Shown here piece by piece: positions 27,752-38,762 of a stretch of DNA of 64,000 bases. The notes beneath the pieces are model-generated. The model made no database searches. It had not been told where the DNA came from and was given only the letters and a program-made list of their open reading frames with translations. The DNA comes from Halomonas daqiaonensis. GTDB taxonomy: Bacteria > Pseudomonadota > Gammaproteobacteria > Pseudomonadales > Halomonadaceae. The first letter of the stretch is position 1; every line of letters begins with the position of its first letter. The stretch covers positions 26,273 to 90,272 of the forward strand of contig NZ_FOBC01000015.1 in NCBI RefSeq assembly GCF_900109725.1, in the 5' to 3' direction. A program made the translations under genes and the position numbers.

Positions 27752-27807
27752 TGTCAGGCCTGGATCACCTTCACGCCTGACACCGCGGGGACAGAGTTTC
27801 CCCGCGG
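27752..27807 (+). terminator. Inverted repeats after flhC (possible terminator or attenuator)
   Basis: Two hairpin-forming repeats: TGTCAGGC (27752-27759) with GCCTGACA (27775-27782), and CCGCGGGGA (27783-27791) with TCCCCGCGG (27799-27807). No T-run follows immediately (TTTT comes 15 nt later), so intrinsic termination is uncertain. They separate flhDC from the sigma-28 promoter of motA. Confidence 0.45.
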
Positions 27808-27835
27808 CCACGCACCACAAGTTTTCCCACCTCCC

Positions 27836-27862
27836 TCAAGTCTCGCCCGAGACAGCCGATAT
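27836..27862 (+). promoter_or_regulatory. Sigma-28 (FliA) promoter of motAB-cheAW
   Basis: TCAAGTCT-N11-GCCGATAT, with 6/8 and 7/8 matches and exact spacing, 45 nt before the motA start. In enterics the motA operon is likewise a class III FliA target. Confidence 0.88.
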
Positions 27863-27906
27863 CCGATGCAGGACATCATTCATCGCCTTGCTAGGGGATA
27901 CCGGCC

Positions 27907-28779
27907 GTGCTGATACCCATCGGATACCTTGTCGTCATCTTCTCCGTGTTCGGGGGCTTCGCCCTGGCGGGCGGACACCTGGGCCCGCTCTTCCAGCCAA
28001 CGGAGTTCTTGATGATCGGCGGCGCCGGCATTGGAGCCTTCATCGCCGCCAACAACGGCAAGGCCATCAAGGCCACCTTTCGTATCTTTGGCCGGCTTCG
28101 GCGCTCCAACAAGTATGACAAGTCGCTCTACATGGAGCTGATGGCACTGCAGTACAAGATACTCTCGAAGATTCGCCGCGACGGCATGCTGGGTATCGAG
28201 CGCGACATCGATAACCCCGGGGAAAGCACGCTATTCAACGAACACCCCCGAGTTCTCGCTGACCCCATGATCATGGCCTTCCTCACCGACTACCTGCGCC
28301 TGATGGTGAGCGGAAGCATGGAGCCCATGGAACTCGACGAGCTGATGCTCCACGAGATCGAGGTTTTCGAACAGGAAGCCCACATCCCCGCCGATGCCAT
28401 TGCCAAGGTAGGGGATGCCATGCCGGCCTTCGGTATCGTTGCCGCGGTGATGGGGGTAGTGAAGGCGCTGAGCACTGCCGATGCGGCACCCGATGAGATG
28501 GGGCAGATGATTGCCCATGCCCTGGTCGGTACCTTCCTGGGCATCCTCGCCGGCTACGGCTTCGTCAACCCTCTGGCGAGCCGTGTCGAGCGGCAGGCGA
28601 AAGAGGTGGAGAAGATCCTCCAGTGCATGCGGGTCACCCTGCTGGCCAGCCTGCATGGGTATGCGCCACAGCTGGCCGTCGAGTTCGGACGCAAGGCCCT
28701 GCATACCGAAGAACGCCCAGGCTTCTCCGAGCTGGAAGACTACGTTCGCAATGCCAAGGCAGGTGAAGGCCGCGCATGA
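27907..28779 (+). CDS. motA: MotA, proton-type stator subunit
   Basis: Inner-membrane stator protein, 290 residues (enteric 295), from a GTG start. Four membrane helices are visible (residues ~4-22, ~34-52, ~170-190, ~200-222). The C-terminal pair carries D-A-M-P-A-F-G-I-V-A-A-V-M-G-V-V-K-A-L and the M-T/L-A-S-L-H-G-Y-A-P-Q motif of enteric-type MotA. Overlaps motB by four bases. A second stator pair of another subtype is at 51424. Confidence 0.97.
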   Translation: MLIPIGYLVVIFSVFGGFALAGGHLGPLFQPTEFLMIGGAGIGAFIAANNGKAIKATFRIFGRLRRSNKYDKSLYMELMALQYKILSKIRRDGMLGIERDIDNPGESTLFNEHPRVLADPMIMAFLTDYLRLMVSGSMEPMELDELMLHEIEVFEQEAHIPADAIAKVGDAMPAFGIVAAVMGVVKALSTADAAPDEMGQMIAHALVGTFLGILAGYGFVNPLASRVERQAKEVEKILQCMRVTLLASLHGYAPQLAVEFGRKALHTEERPGFSELEDYVRNAKAGEGRA

Positions 28780-29732
28780 GCGAGAATCGCCGACCCATCA
28801 TCGTACGCCGCAAGAAGATCGTTCATCGGCACCACGGTGGCAGTTGGAAGATTGCCCTGGCGGATTTCATGACGGCCCTGATGGCGCTGTTCCTGGTCAT
28901 GTGGATCCTGTCTCAAGCCAACCAGGAAGAGCGCGAAGCCGTTTCCGAATACTTTCGCACTCCCCTGGTTACCGCCATCACCGGCGGAAGTGGCTCAGCA
29001 CAAAGCGCCAACGTGATCCCGGGTGGCGGACCCGACCCGGTGCATTCGGAGGGCGAGCGGGCACGCATCGATCTGCGCACCCAGACACGCCCCAGCGAAC
29101 AGCAGCGCAGAGCCTTTCGTGATCTTCAGCAACGCATCGAGACGGCCATCGATGCCGACCCGGATCTCCGACAGCTGCGCCAGCAGATGCGCTTCGACAT
29201 GACGCCGGAGGGCCTGAGAATCCAGCTGCTCGACACCGAGCAGCGCCCGATGTTCGACCTGGGCAGCGACCGGGTCGCCCCCTACATGCGTGACCTGCTG
29301 CGCACCATGGCTCCCCTGCTCAACGAGCTGCCCAACGATCTCAGCATCAGCGGCCATACTGACAGCATCGCCTATCTGAACGGCTACCGGGGCTACAGCA
29401 ACTGGGAGCTCTCCAGCGACCGCGCCAATGCGTCGCGCCGCGAGCTGGTCAGCGGCGGCCTGGAGCCCAGCAAGCTGCTGCGCGTCTCTGGCTTCGCTGA
29501 CCGGGTCCCCATGCCGGACACCGAGGCCAGCGCCCCGATCAATCGCCGCATCGAACTGCTGGTGCTTTTCCGCCACGTCTCTGACCGCATCCGCTCACCA
29601 GGTGTGCTCAACGGAGCGGGAACCCCATCACCGATCAGCCGGCAACCGACCCAGCAGGTCGATGCGGCGCCGGCGGTGCGATTCACCAGAAGCCTCAGGC
29701 AGGCCTTGGGTACACAACAACCGGAGCCCTGA
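28776..29732 (+). CDS. motB: MotB, proton-type stator subunit
   Basis: Stator protein anchored to peptidoglycan, 318 residues. The single membrane segment W-K-I-A-L-A-D-F-M-T-A-L-M-A (residues ~27-48) contains the proton-binding Asp. The C-terminal OmpA-like domain has S-I-S-G-H-T-D-S and the N-W-E-L-S-S-D-R-A peptidoglycan motif. Coupled to motA; cheA begins 34 nt after its stop. Confidence 0.97.
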   Translation: MSENRRPIIVRRKKIVHRHHGGSWKIALADFMTALMALFLVMWILSQANQEEREAVSEYFRTPLVTAITGGSGSAQSANVIPGGGPDPVHSEGERARIDLRTQTRPSEQQRRAFRDLQQRIETAIDADPDLRQLRQQMRFDMTPEGLRIQLLDTEQRPMFDLGSDRVAPYMRDLLRTMAPLLNELPNDLSISGHTDSIAYLNGYRGYSNWELSSDRANASRRELVSGGLEPSKLLRVSGFADRVPMPDTEASAPINRRIELLVLFRHVSDRIRSPGVLNGAGTPSPISRQPTQQVDAAPAVRFTRSLRQALGTQQPEP

Positions 29733-29766
29733 GGGGCGACAACCATTCCAGGGTGGGGACACGCGC

Positions 29767-31899
29767 ATGGATATCACCGATTTCTATGACACCTTTTTCG
29801 AGGAGGCGGAGGAACTACTGGCCGACATGGAGCGCCACCTTCTCGAGATCGATCTCGAGGAACCGGACGCCGAGCAGCTCAATGCGATCTTCCGCGCTGC
29901 ACACTCGATCAAGGGAGGGGCCGGGACCTTCGGCTTCGAGGTGTTACAGAAGACCACGCACCTCTTCGAGAACCTGCTTGATCATACGCGCCGCGGGGAA
30001 CTGACCCTACGTCGGGACATCGTCGACACCTTTCTGGAAACCAAGGACATGCTGCACGATCAGCTGGACGCCTACCGAAACGAGGAAGAGCCGGACCAGG
30101 CGGCCTTCACGCGAATCTGCCAGACCCTGCAACAGCTGGCCCGTGAGGAAATCGGCCAGGAACTCGAGGAAGCGGGCGGCGCGTCGGGGGGAGCAGTCAG
30201 CAGTGCGCCCACTGAACCATCCGAGCCACAACATCCCGACGAGCCCTGCGCCGACAGCGATGCTGCTGAAGCCCCGATGGGTGAACAAGTGCTGGCCGTC
30301 GCCCTGCTGAATGTCGGCGAGAAGGACCGTGGCCTGCTGGTGGAAGAGCTCGGACAGCTGGGGACGGTCCAGGACCAGCAAGGCGACGAGACCTGCTACG
30401 AGGTCAAGCTCCTCACCAGCGTCAGCCGTGACGACATCGAAGCCGTGATGTGCTTCATCGTCGAACCCGAACAGCTTCACATCCGTCCAGCCGAGGACGA
30501 GGAGAACATCCCGGACACGCCACTACACGCGTCCCAACAGGCGAAATCCCTCAAGCCCTCTGCCGCCAGTCCGAAAGCCTCCGAGACCTCCGGCCAATCC
30601 GCTACCGACAACTCGAGGGAGGACGGCAAGGCCAGGACGAAGAAGGCCAAGGCGGGCGGCGAATCCAGCTCGATCCGGGTGTCGGTGGACAAGGTGGACC
30701 AGATCATCAACCTGGTGGGCGAGCTGATCATCACCCAGTCGATGCTCGACCAGACCGTCAGCGAGCTGGATGGCGTCAAGGATGGCGGCCTGCTGAATGG
30801 CATGAGCCTGCTGCAGCGCAATGCCCGGGACCTGCAGGAAGCGGTCATGTCCGTGCGCATGGTCGCCATGGATTATGTGTTCAGCCGTTATCCTCGCCTG
30901 GTACGCGACCTGGCCAGCAAGCTCGAAAAGGAGATAGAGCTGGTCACCGAGGGCGAATCCACCGAGCTCGACAAGAGCCTCACCGAACGCATCATCGACC
31001 CGCTTACCCATCTGGTGCGCAACAGCCTCGATCATGGCATCGAGGATCCCGATATCCGTGAGGCGGCCGGCAAGCCGCGAACCGGCCGTCTGACCCTCTC
31101 GGCCCAGCATCAGGGCGGCAATATCCTCATCGAGGTGATCGACGACGGTGCCGGCCTCGACCGCGACAGGCTGCTCGCCAAGGCCAGGGAAAGCGGCCTG
31201 TCGGTCTCCGACACCATGAGTGACGACGAGGTGTGGCAGCTGATCTTTGCTCCCGGTTTCTCCACCGCCAAGGAAGTCAGCGATGTCTCCGGTCGCGGCG
31301 TGGGCATGGATGTGGTCAAGCGCAACATCCAGGGCATGGGGGGGCATGTCGAGATCATGTCTCGCAAGGGACAAGGCACCACCACACGTATCGTTCTGCC
31401 ACTGACCCTGGCCATCCTCGATGGCATGTCGATCAAGGTCGGTGGTGAGGTCTTCATCCTGCCGCTTTCCACCGTGCTCGAATCCCTGCAGCCATCCCGT
31501 GAGGACCTGTATGCCATGGCCGGCGACGACGTGGTGCTCAAGGTCCGCGATGAATATCTGCCCGTGGTGGCCGTCCATGCAGCACTGGACGTGGAAGGCG
31601 CCAAGACGGAGCTGAACGAGACCATCGCCGTGATCGTTCAGGGCGAGGGGCGTCGTTATGCCCTGCTGGTGGACGACCTGATCGGCCAGCAGCAGGTGGT
31701 GGTGAAGAACCTGGAAACCAACTATCGCAAGGTGCCGGGGGTTTCGGCGGCCACCATCCTGGGCGACGGCAGTGTGGCCCTGATCCTGGATATCGCCGAC
31801 CTACATCGCCTGAGCCGTGCCAAGAAGGAGGCCCAACGTCCAAGGCGTGCCTCCACTGATTACGAGACATTGTTTCGAAAAGAGGAAGAACCGTCATGA
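29767..31899 (+). CDS. cheA: CheA, chemotaxis histidine kinase
   Basis: Cytoplasmic kinase phosphorylating CheY and CheB, 710 residues. Start chosen at ATG 29767, just before the HPt domain; the longer frame runs back into motB. The phospho-accepting His is H46 in [10 protein letters not shown]. The protein continues with a P2-like CheY-binding region, dimerisation helices, a kinase domain (N-box [11 protein letters not shown]-boxes D-D-G-A-G and G-R-G-V-G-M-D) and a CheW-like C-domain. Overlaps cheW by four bases. Confidence 0.97.
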   Translation: MDITDFYDTFFEEAEELLADMERHLLEIDLEEPDAEQLNAIFRAAHSIKGGAGTFGFEVLQKTTHLFENLLDHTRRGELTLRRDIVDTFLETKDMLHDQLDAYRNEEEPDQAAFTRICQTLQQLAREEIGQELEEAGGASGGAVSSAPTEPSEPQHPDEPCADSDAAEAPMGEQVLAVALLNVGEKDRGLLVEELGQLGTVQDQQGDETCYEVKLLTSVSRDDIEAVMCFIVEPEQLHIRPAEDEENIPDTPLHASQQAKSLKPSAASPKASETSGQSATDNSREDGKARTKKAKAGGESSSIRVSVDKVDQIINLVGELIITQSMLDQTVSELDGVKDGGLLNGMSLLQRNARDLQEAVMSVRMVAMDYVFSRYPRLVRDLASKLEKEIELVTEGESTELDKSLTERIIDPLTHLVRNSLDHGIEDPDIREAAGKPRTGRLTLSAQHQGGNILIEVIDDGAGLDRDRLLAKARESGLSVSDTMSDDEVWQLIFAPGFSTAKEVSDVSGRGVGMDVVKRNIQGMGGHVEIMSRKGQGTTTRIVLPLTLAILDGMSIKVGGEVFILPLSTVLESLQPSREDLYAMAGDDVVLKVRDEYLPVVAVHAALDVEGAKTELNETIAVIVQGEGRRYALLVDDLIGQQQVVVKNLETNYRKVPGVSAATILGDGSVALILDIADLHRLSRAKKEAQRPRRASTDYETLFRKEEEPS

Positions 31900-32393
31900 C
31901 CCGCCTGTCACAACATGCCGACTATGCCGCATCGGAGGCCCAGAACCGTGAATTCCTGGTGTTCTCTCTGGGTGAGGAAGAGTACGCCATCGACATCCTC
32001 AAGGTGCAGGAGATCCGGGGCTACGAAAACGTCACGCGTATCGCCAATGCGCCAGAGTTCATCAAGGGCGTGACCAACCTGCGTGGGATCATCGTGCCCA
32101 TCGTCGATCTGCGCATCAAGTTCCATCTGGACAAGGTCGAGTACGGCGGCCAGACCGTGGTGATCGTGGTCAATGTCGCTGATCGCGTGGTGGGTATCGT
32201 GGTCGATGGCGTCTCCGACGTCATGACCCTCACGCCCGAGCAGATCAAGCCGGCCCCCGAGTTCGGCGTCACCCTGTCGTCCGACTTCCTCAGCGGGCTG
32301 GGCAGCCTCGAGGACCGCATGCTGGTGCTGGTCGATATCGACAAGCTGCTCACCAGCGAGGAAATGGCCCTGGTCGAGCGTACCAGCGCATAA
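31896..32393 (+). CDS. cheW: CheW, receptor-kinase coupling protein
   Basis: Scaffold linking receptors to CheA, 165 residues. Conserved phrases [25 protein letters not shown] and [16 protein letters not shown] are present in order. Coupled to cheA by a four-base overlap and followed by a receptor gene 26 nt later. Confidence 0.98.
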   Translation: MTRLSQHADYAASEAQNREFLVFSLGEEEYAIDILKVQEIRGYENVTRIANAPEFIKGVTNLRGIIVPIVDLRIKFHLDKVEYGGQTVVIVVNVADRVVGIVVDGVSDVMTLTPEQIKPAPEFGVTLSSDFLSGLGSLEDRMLVLVDIDKLLTSEEMALVERTSA

Positions 32394-32419
32394 GGCATGC
32401 CCACGCAGGGAGAGGAACG

Positions 32420-34069
32420 ATGCGACAGATGACGACGACAAAAAAACTCTGGGGCTCACTCGGCATCATCTGGGTAGCCATGCTGGTGTTGGTGGGCTGG
32501 GGGGCGTGGGAAAACCGCCAGACCATGCTCGAGGAACGACGCAATGCCCTGGGCGACTACGTCGACATGGCCATGAACGTGATCCGAGACCATGCCGAGC
32601 GTAGCGAGAAAGGTGAACTGACCCAAGACGAAGCCCAGCGCATGGCGGCCTCGACGGTTCGCGAGATGACCTATGACCAGGGCCGCGGCTACATCTATAT
32701 CTTCAATGGCGATTACGAGCTTCTCGCCCATCCGCGCCTGCCGGTAGGCACCTCGGTAGCGGATTTCCAGAACGAGGAAGGCCGCTACCTTTTCCGCGAG
32801 TTCGTCGAGGACGTGCAGACCGACGATGGCGTCGTGAACTATCTCTGGGCCCATGCTTCCGAGGAGGACGCTGTCGCCGAGAAGTCTTCCCTCAATACCC
32901 TATTCGAGGAGTGGGGTTGGTACGTGGGTACAGGGGTATACATCGACGACATCAATGCCGCTTTCATGGCCGGCCTGACCCGTTCACTGCTCGCTCTGCT
33001 GGGTATCGGCATCCCCGTGTCCCTGCTGATGGGCCTGGTCATCCGCGGCGTGACACGTCGCCTGGGCGGTGATCCGCACTACGCCGCTGAAATGGTGCGG
33101 CATATCGCCGAGGGTAATCTGTCCCATGCCATCCGGCTGCGCGACGACGACCGCGAAAGCCTGCTCTTTGATATCGAGAGAATGCGAGCCTCTCTGGCCG
33201 GCACCATCGGCGATATCCATCGCAGCGCCGACGAAGTCAACGAGGTAGTCGAAGAGATCGGCGCCGGCAACGATGAACTGGCGACTCGCACCGAGCAGCA
33301 GGCCGCATCGCTTGCCGAAACCGCTTCCAGCATGGAACAGCTTACCGCAACCGTGAAGCAGAACGCGGAGCATTCCGGCAAGGCCCGTGAACTGGCCGGC
33401 GAGACGGCCTCCAATGCTGCCCGCGGTCACGATTCCATGGAGCGCGTCGAGGCGTCGATGAGCGGCATCAACGAGAGTGCCGGCCAGATGAGCACGATCG
33501 TCGATACCATCGACTCCATTGCCTTCCAGACCAACATCCTGGCGCTCAATGCCTCAGTGGAGGCGGCCCGCGCCGGCGAACACGGCCGCGGCTTCGCCGT
33601 GGTGGCCGAGGAAGTGCGCAAGCTGGCCAGCCGGAGCTCGGAAGCCGCCCAAGAGATCAAGGCACTGATCGAGACCTCCGACGGCAAGGTCGTCGAAGGG
33701 ACCCGGATGGTCAAGGAAACCGGGGAGATCATCGAGATCATGGTCACCGATATCCAGCAGCTCAGCACCTTGATCGGTGAAATCTCCTCGGCCTCCGAAG
33801 AGCAGAGCCACGGCATAGAGCAGGTCAATGAGGCGGTTTCCCAGATGGATCGCATGACCCAGCAGAATGCCGGTCTCGTGGAGGAGCATAGCGGCGCTTC
33901 GCAGCGACTGATCGCCCAGAGTCACCAACTGCGCGATCACGTGGCCCGCTTCAACATCACCATCGCCGGCCAGCGCCCGAAAGCGAGCGGGTATGCCGCG
34001 GCCTCGAAGGAAAGCAAGGAGCAGCCGCAAGCGACGCATCATCCACGGCGTGAAATGGCAGATGCCTGA
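32420..34069 (+). CDS. Methyl-accepting chemotaxis protein with single-Cache sensor
   Basis: 549 residues: membrane segment ~12-30, periplasmic sCache_2-type domain ~35-185 ([11 protein letters not shown], then [10 protein letters not shown]), second membrane segment ~190-212, HAMP-like region and a methyl-accepting signalling domain (hairpin with [20 protein letters not shown]). Such Cache domains often bind small carboxylates; the ligand cannot be read here. It lacks the W-x-x-F tail peptide that binds CheR/CheB, unlike the other three receptors in this locus. Confidence 0.93.
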   Translation: MRQMTTTKKLWGSLGIIWVAMLVLVGWGAWENRQTMLEERRNALGDYVDMAMNVIRDHAERSEKGELTQDEAQRMAASTVREMTYDQGRGYIYIFNGDYELLAHPRLPVGTSVADFQNEEGRYLFREFVEDVQTDDGVVNYLWAHASEEDAVAEKSSLNTLFEEWGWYVGTGVYIDDINAAFMAGLTRSLLALLGIGIPVSLLMGLVIRGVTRRLGGDPHYAAEMVRHIAEGNLSHAIRLRDDDRESLLFDIERMRASLAGTIGDIHRSADEVNEVVEEIGAGNDELATRTEQQAASLAETASSMEQLTATVKQNAEHSGKARELAGETASNAARGHDSMERVEASMSGINESAGQMSTIVDTIDSIAFQTNILALNASVEAARAGEHGRGFAVVAEEVRKLASRSSEAAQEIKALIETSDGKVVEGTRMVKETGEIIEIMVTDIQQLSTLIGEISSASEEQSHGIEQVNEAVSQMDRMTQQNAGLVEEHSGASQRLIAQSHQLRDHVARFNITIAGQRPKASGYAAASKESKEQPQATHHPRREMADA

Positions 34070-34127
34070 TGCGTCAGGCCAGCCAACCATCGGTGGCTAG
34101 CGTGCCGCCTGAGAGAGGAAGCGGGAA

Positions 34128-35483
34128 GTGAAGATACTCGACAACATGACCGTGCGGGTCAGCTGGCTGCTGGTGCTGGCGACCTTCACCGTGCTGGTCC
34201 TGGCCGTCAGCCTGCTCGGACTCTTCGCTCTGGCGGAAGGCAAGGCAACCGTTGCCCAGATCGCGCCACATGCCGGCGAAACCGGTGACGCCGTCGAGAC
34301 ATCGTTCGCGGCCTTTGCCAGCTGGATGCAGCTGGCCATCCTGGCGGCATTGCTGGGCACCATCGCCACCGTGATCGTTGTGCTGTGGGGGGTGACGATC
34401 AATGTCGTGCGGCCATTGGGCGAGCTGGTCGGCTACTTCGAGCGTATGAAGGAAGGCAACCTGGCCCAGACGATTCCGCAACGCGGGGACAATGAGATAG
34501 GTCGACTCTATGCCTCGCTGGACGAGATGCAGCACGGCCTTGCCGACACCGTGGGAACGGTGCGCGACTCCAGTGAATCCATCTATCTCGGCACCCAGCA
34601 TATCGCCCACGGCAACAACGACCTCTCCGCTCGTACCGAACAGCAGGCATCGTCGCTGCAGGAGACCGCGACCAGCATGGAGGAGCTCTCCTCCACCGTG
34701 GAGCAGAACGCGGACAATGCGCGCCAGGCCAGCCAGCTGGCCGCCGACGCCTCGCGCACCGCTCAACAGGGCGGTGAAATCGTCGAGCAGGTGGTCACGA
34801 CCATGCACGAAATCAGCCAGGGCTCTCATCGCGTCGCGGAGATCATCGGCACCATCGATGCGATCGCCTTCCAGACCAATATTCTGGCATTGAACGCCTC
34901 GGTAGAGGCTGCCAGAGCCGGTGAGCATGGCCGAGGCTTCGCTGTGGTCGCCGAGGAAGTCCGCAATCTGGCCAGCCGGAGCGCCAATGCCTCGAGCGAG
35001 ATCCGTACGCTGATCCAGACATCGGTCAATCAAGTGGATGCGGGAACATCTCGTGCCGACCAAGCCGGCCAGACCATGACCGAGATGGTCGCCGCCGTAC
35101 AGCGCGTCAGCGACATCATGGACGAGATCGCCTCGGCCTCCGCCGAACAGAGCAATGGCATCGGTCAGGTCAACGATGCCGTCACCCAGATGGACCAGGT
35201 GACGCAGCAGAATGCCGAACTGGTCCAGCAGGCGGCCAGTGCCGCCAACCAGCTGGAAGCCGAGGCCAGTCGGCTCAAGGCCGCCGTTAACCGCTTCCAG
35301 CTCGGTAAAGCGAACAGCGATACCCCGACCCCGGAGGGAAGCTCGCGACACGCAGACGAAAGCCATGACCTGGCTCGCTGGATGCCGACGCTGATGCCAG
35401 CCCGAAGCACGGGTCGCCATACCACCCGCGAGGGTCACGACAACGGACACGGCAGTCGCGACGATGAATGGGAGTCCTTCTAG
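34128..35483 (+). CDS. Methyl-accepting chemotaxis protein with minimal periplasmic loop
   Basis: 451 residues from a GTG start. Two membrane segments (~12-35 and ~64-88) are separated by only ~28 residues, so there is almost no periplasmic ligand domain. HAMP and a full signalling domain follow. The C-terminus ends D-E-W-E-S-F, a CheR/CheB tethering pentapeptide of the N-W-E-T-F type. It could sense through the membrane or its HAMP, or work as a helper receptor in mixed arrays. The stop precedes the Aer-like receptor start by 97 nt. Confidence 0.9.
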   Translation: MKILDNMTVRVSWLLVLATFTVLVLAVSLLGLFALAEGKATVAQIAPHAGETGDAVETSFAAFASWMQLAILAALLGTIATVIVVLWGVTINVVRPLGELVGYFERMKEGNLAQTIPQRGDNEIGRLYASLDEMQHGLADTVGTVRDSSESIYLGTQHIAHGNNDLSARTEQQASSLQETATSMEELSSTVEQNADNARQASQLAADASRTAQQGGEIVEQVVTTMHEISQGSHRVAEIIGTIDAIAFQTNILALNASVEAARAGEHGRGFAVVAEEVRNLASRSANASSEIRTLIQTSVNQVDAGTSRADQAGQTMTEMVAAVQRVSDIMDEIASASAEQSNGIGQVNDAVTQMDQVTQQNAELVQQAASAANQLEAEASRLKAAVNRFQLGKANSDTPTPEGSSRHADESHDLARWMPTLMPARSTGRHTTREGHDNGHGSRDDEWESF

Positions 35484-35580
35484 GACACCCTCACATCAGG
35501 CTCTCGGTGCCACCCGACACCGGCGGCACCCCCATAAGAACTATCAGGCCGTCGCCTCTTGCCTCAGCAGGAAACATCGC

Positions 35581-37764
35581 ATGCGAAACAACCAGCCCGT
35601 CACCCAGCAGGAATACCCGCTTCATGAGGAGCATTTCCTGATCTCGCGCACGGACCTCAAGGGCCGCATCACCTATGTCAATCCGGCCTTCATCGAGGTC
35701 AGCGGCTTCAGTCGCGAGGAGCTGCTCGGCTCGCCCCACAACATCGTGCGCCACCCGGACATGCCTGAGGCGGCCTACCAGAACCTCTGGGACACGCTGG
35801 CTGCCGGGGAGAGCTGGAAGGGCCTGGTCAAGAACCGCCGCAAGAACGGTGACCATTACTGGGTAGACGCCAGCGTCTCGCCCATCGTCGAGGAAGATCG
35901 GCTCGTCGGCTACGCGTCGGTCAGGGTCAAGCCCGACCCCATCGAGGTCGATAAGGCCGACAAGGCCTACGCCCTCATCAATAAAGGCAAGGGCAGCCGC
36001 TTCACTCTCGAACGTGGACAACTCCGTCGCCGCGGCCTGGGCAGCCGGCTGTCGCGCCTCAACCTGCGCAGCTTGCGTGCACGCGTAGTGACCATGGTGG
36101 TGGTGGCCGGCCTGCTGCTCTTGGCAAGCGGCGCGCTGGGCCTTTTCGGTCTGCAAGTGTCTGGCGAGCGCCTGCAAGCACTGGACCGGGATGGCCTGCA
36201 GGATGTGGCCCGCCTGCAGCAAATCGACCAACTGGCAACCCGGGCCCACCAGTCACTCTCCCGCAATGATCGATTCATGCTGCTGGAGAACAAGGACCAG
36301 CACCTCGAGGAGCTTCAGGAGATCGAGTCGTCACTGGATACCTTGTGGACCACCTATCGGGCCAGAGAGGCCAACCAGAACGGCCAGGCCGACACCTTCG
36401 ATTCCCTGCTGACAGACTACCTGGACGCCGGCATAGGCCGAGCTATCAATCTGCTCCAGAGCGACGAGAATTTCGACATATTCACCAACCTGCCGCCGCA
36501 TAACGAGGAGATGCAGGCGATGGGCGAAACCCTCTCCACCGAGGTCAATGACCTCATTGAGGGTAAACAGGCCAACGCGGCAACACTGGCCGACGAGGCC
36601 CGGGCAGAACAACAGCGGATGCTCATGGCGCAGGCCGGCATGCTGGCCATCGGCCTGCTGGTGCTGATCGTGATCGGCGCCCTGACCCTGCGCGCCATGT
36701 TGCGACCGCTGCGTGATGCCGAAGCCTTCACCCTTCAGATTGCCTCGGGCAACCTCGCCGCCGACGTACCTGCGCGCCGGCGTGACGAACTGGGCCGCCT
36801 GCTGGAAGCCCTCGACATCATGCGCAAGAGCCTTGGCAGCATCGTCGGCGACGTCAACAGCGGGATCCGGGTGGTGACGCCGGCCGCTCGTGACATCGCC
36901 TCGGGCAACGAAGATCTCTCTGCACGCACGGAGCAGCAGGCCGCCTCGCTCCAGCAGACAGCCTCGAGCATGGAAGAGATGACCACGACGGTGCAGCACA
37001 ACTCGGAGAATGCTCGCCAGGCCAGTGGCCTAGCCTCCGAGAATGCCGCGCGCACCCGGGAGACCGGCGAGTTGATGCACCAGGTCGTGGGCACCATGGG
37101 CGAGATCACCCAAGGCTCTCGCAAGATGACGGAAATCATCAATGTCATCGATTCCATCGCCTTCCAGACCAATATCCTGGCGCTGAATGCCTCGGTGGAA
37201 GCCGCTCGGGCCGGCGAGCAGGGGCGTGGCTTCGCCGTCGTGGCCGGTGAAGTCCGCAAGCTGGCCGGTCGCAGCGCCGACGCTGCCAGCGAGATTCGTG
37301 AACTGATTGACGATTCGTCCCGCCAGATCGATGGCGGTGCCGAGCTGGTACGCCAGGCAGAGACGTCCCTCGATGCCGTCATGGAGGCTTCCACTCGCGT
37401 CAACGACATCATGGGCGAGATCACCGCCGCCTCCGAGGAACAGAGTAACGGTATCGGCCAGATCAACCAGGCAGTGGTGGAAATGGATCAGGTAACCCAG
37501 CAGAACGCCGCCCGGGTCCAGGCGTCGGCGCGTGCCGCCAGCGAACTCGAGCAACAGGCCAGCCTGCTCGGCAATGCCATTTCCGCCTTCCGTCTACGTG
37601 GTGCCGGGATGGAACAAGCCCCCTCCCTGGCCAAGCGCCAAGCACGTCATCAGGCACCTGACGATTCGCCAGGACCTGCGGCATCTCATCACGAGTCCAG
37701 CCCGGGCACTCTCAAGGGCGAGCCCCGCCAGGCCACGGCTGTCGAGGAGTGGGAGGCGTTTTGA
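35581..37764 (+). CDS. Aer-like PAS chemoreceptor with added periplasmic helical domain
   Basis: 727 residues. The N-terminal cytoplasmic PAS domain (~15-120) has the Aer signature [14 protein letters not shown] and [10 protein letters not shown], where Aer binds FAD. A membrane segment (~165-190) is followed not by the short Aer loop but by ~180 periplasmic residues predicted helical. A second membrane segment (~372-395), HAMP and signalling domain follow, ending E-E-W-E-A-F (adaptation-enzyme tether). The start at ATG 35581 is chosen because the PAS motif follows closely; the open frame upstream overlaps the previous receptor. Probably an energy/redox taxis sensor. Confidence 0.9.
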   Translation: MRNNQPVTQQEYPLHEEHFLISRTDLKGRITYVNPAFIEVSGFSREELLGSPHNIVRHPDMPEAAYQNLWDTLAAGESWKGLVKNRRKNGDHYWVDASVSPIVEEDRLVGYASVRVKPDPIEVDKADKAYALINKGKGSRFTLERGQLRRRGLGSRLSRLNLRSLRARVVTMVVVAGLLLLASGALGLFGLQVSGERLQALDRDGLQDVARLQQIDQLATRAHQSLSRNDRFMLLENKDQHLEELQEIESSLDTLWTTYRAREANQNGQADTFDSLLTDYLDAGIGRAINLLQSDENFDIFTNLPPHNEEMQAMGETLSTEVNDLIEGKQANAATLADEARAEQQRMLMAQAGMLAIGLLVLIVIGALTLRAMLRPLRDAEAFTLQIASGNLAADVPARRRDELGRLLEALDIMRKSLGSIVGDVNSGIRVVTPAARDIASGNEDLSARTEQQAASLQQTASSMEEMTTTVQHNSENARQASGLASENAARTRETGELMHQVVGTMGEITQGSRKMTEIINVIDSIAFQTNILALNASVEAARAGEQGRGFAVVAGEVRKLAGRSADAASEIRELIDDSSRQIDGGAELVRQAETSLDAVMEASTRVNDIMGEITAASEEQSNGIGQINQAVVEMDQVTQQNAARVQASARAASELEQQASLLGNAISAFRLRGAGMEQAPSLAKRQARHQAPDDSPGPAASHHESSPGTLKGEPRQATAVEEWEAF

Positions 37765-37784
37765 GCGATCCGCGGGGTGTCGCC

Positions 37785-38639
37785 ATGTCGGCGGAGGAAA
37801 CAAGCTGGGGAAGTGGTCGGCTCGAGCGGGATCTCGAGCTGACCGATACGGATTTCTCCAGGATCCGCCAGCTGATCTACGAGCGGGCAGGCATCGTGCT
37901 CGCCGAGCACAAGCGCGAGATGGTCTACAGTCGCCTGGCGAAGCGATTGCGCCATTATGGCCTGACTCGCTTTGGCGATTATCTGGCGCGTCTGGAGCGT
38001 CAGCCCGATGCCCGGGAGTGGGAAGCCTTCACCAATGCCCTGACCACCAACCTCACGGCTTTCTTCCGAGAGGCGCACCACTTCCCCTTGCTGGCCGACC
38101 ATGTGCGCAATCGCCCGGGAAAGATTCGCGTCTGGTGTGCCGCGGCATCGACGGGAGAGGAGCCCTATTCCATCGCCATGACCCTGATGGAAGCCATGGG
38201 GCCGCAGGCCAGTCACGCCGAGGTCGTGGCGACGGATATCGATACCGATGCCCTGACCCGAGCGCGAGCCGGCATCTATCCCCTGGAACAGGTGTGCAAG
38301 CTCGAGGAGTCGAGGATCAAGCGATTCTTCCAGCGCGGCAAGGGACCGCAGCAGGGCTTCGCACGCATTCGCCGGGACGTTGCTGGAGTGATCGACTTCC
38401 AGCCACTCAACCTGCTTGCTCCCCAGTGGCCGATCACCGGCCCCTTCGATGCGATCTTCTGCCGCAACACCATGATCTACTTCGACAAGACAACCCAGTC
38501 ACGGATCCTGGAGCGTTTTGCTCCTCTCCTCAAGCCCGATGGCCTGCTGTTTGCCGGCCATTCCGAGAGCTTTTCCTACATCACCGAAGCCTTTCAGCTG
38601 CGCGGCCAGACCGTCTACACACGCAAGTCTCCGCGCTGA
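37785..38639 (+). CDS. cheR: CheR, chemoreceptor methyltransferase
   Basis: Methylates glutamates on receptors using S-adenosylmethionine. It has 284 residues with L-T-D-T-D-F near residue 19, the N-terminal positively charged helix (R-L-A-K-R-L-R), the SAM-binding W-C-A-A-A-S-T-G-E-E-P-Y-S and F-C-R-N-T-M-I-Y-F. ATG 37785 is used. A TTG at 37761 overlapping the receptor stop, with GGGAGG upstream, is a possible earlier start in the same frame, adding eight residues. Confidence 0.95.
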   Translation: MSAEETSWGSGRLERDLELTDTDFSRIRQLIYERAGIVLAEHKREMVYSRLAKRLRHYGLTRFGDYLARLERQPDAREWEAFTNALTTNLTAFFREAHHFPLLADHVRNRPGKIRVWCAAASTGEEPYSIAMTLMEAMGPQASHAEVVATDIDTDALTRARAGIYPLEQVCKLEESRIKRFFQRGKGPQQGFARIRRDVAGVIDFQPLNLLAPQWPITGPFDAIFCRNTMIYFDKTTQSRILERFAPLLKPDGLLFAGHSESFSYITEAFQLRGQTVYTRKSPR

Positions 38640-38672
38640 GCCGTTCTCACTGAGTCATTCGCACAGAGCTAT

Positions 38673-38699
38673 TAAAGTCTGGCCCTCTATGGCCGATAG
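38673..38699 (+). promoter_or_regulatory. Sigma-28 (FliA) promoter of cheB-mcp-cheY-cheZ
   Basis: TAAAGTCT-N11-GCCGATAG, with 7/8 matches in both boxes and exact spacing, 63 nt before the cheB start. It splits the chemotaxis locus into two transcription units. Confidence 0.88.
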
Positions 38700-38762
38700 A
38701 CAGTTCATGGTCGGCCTGAGCGGCCTCCCCGCGGGCTGGCAAGACTACAGGAGACAACCCCC

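Noticed and set aside
29428..29766. N-terminal extension of cheA back into motB
   Set aside because: The extra 113 residues are motB read in another frame. CheA begins with the HPt domain at 29767.
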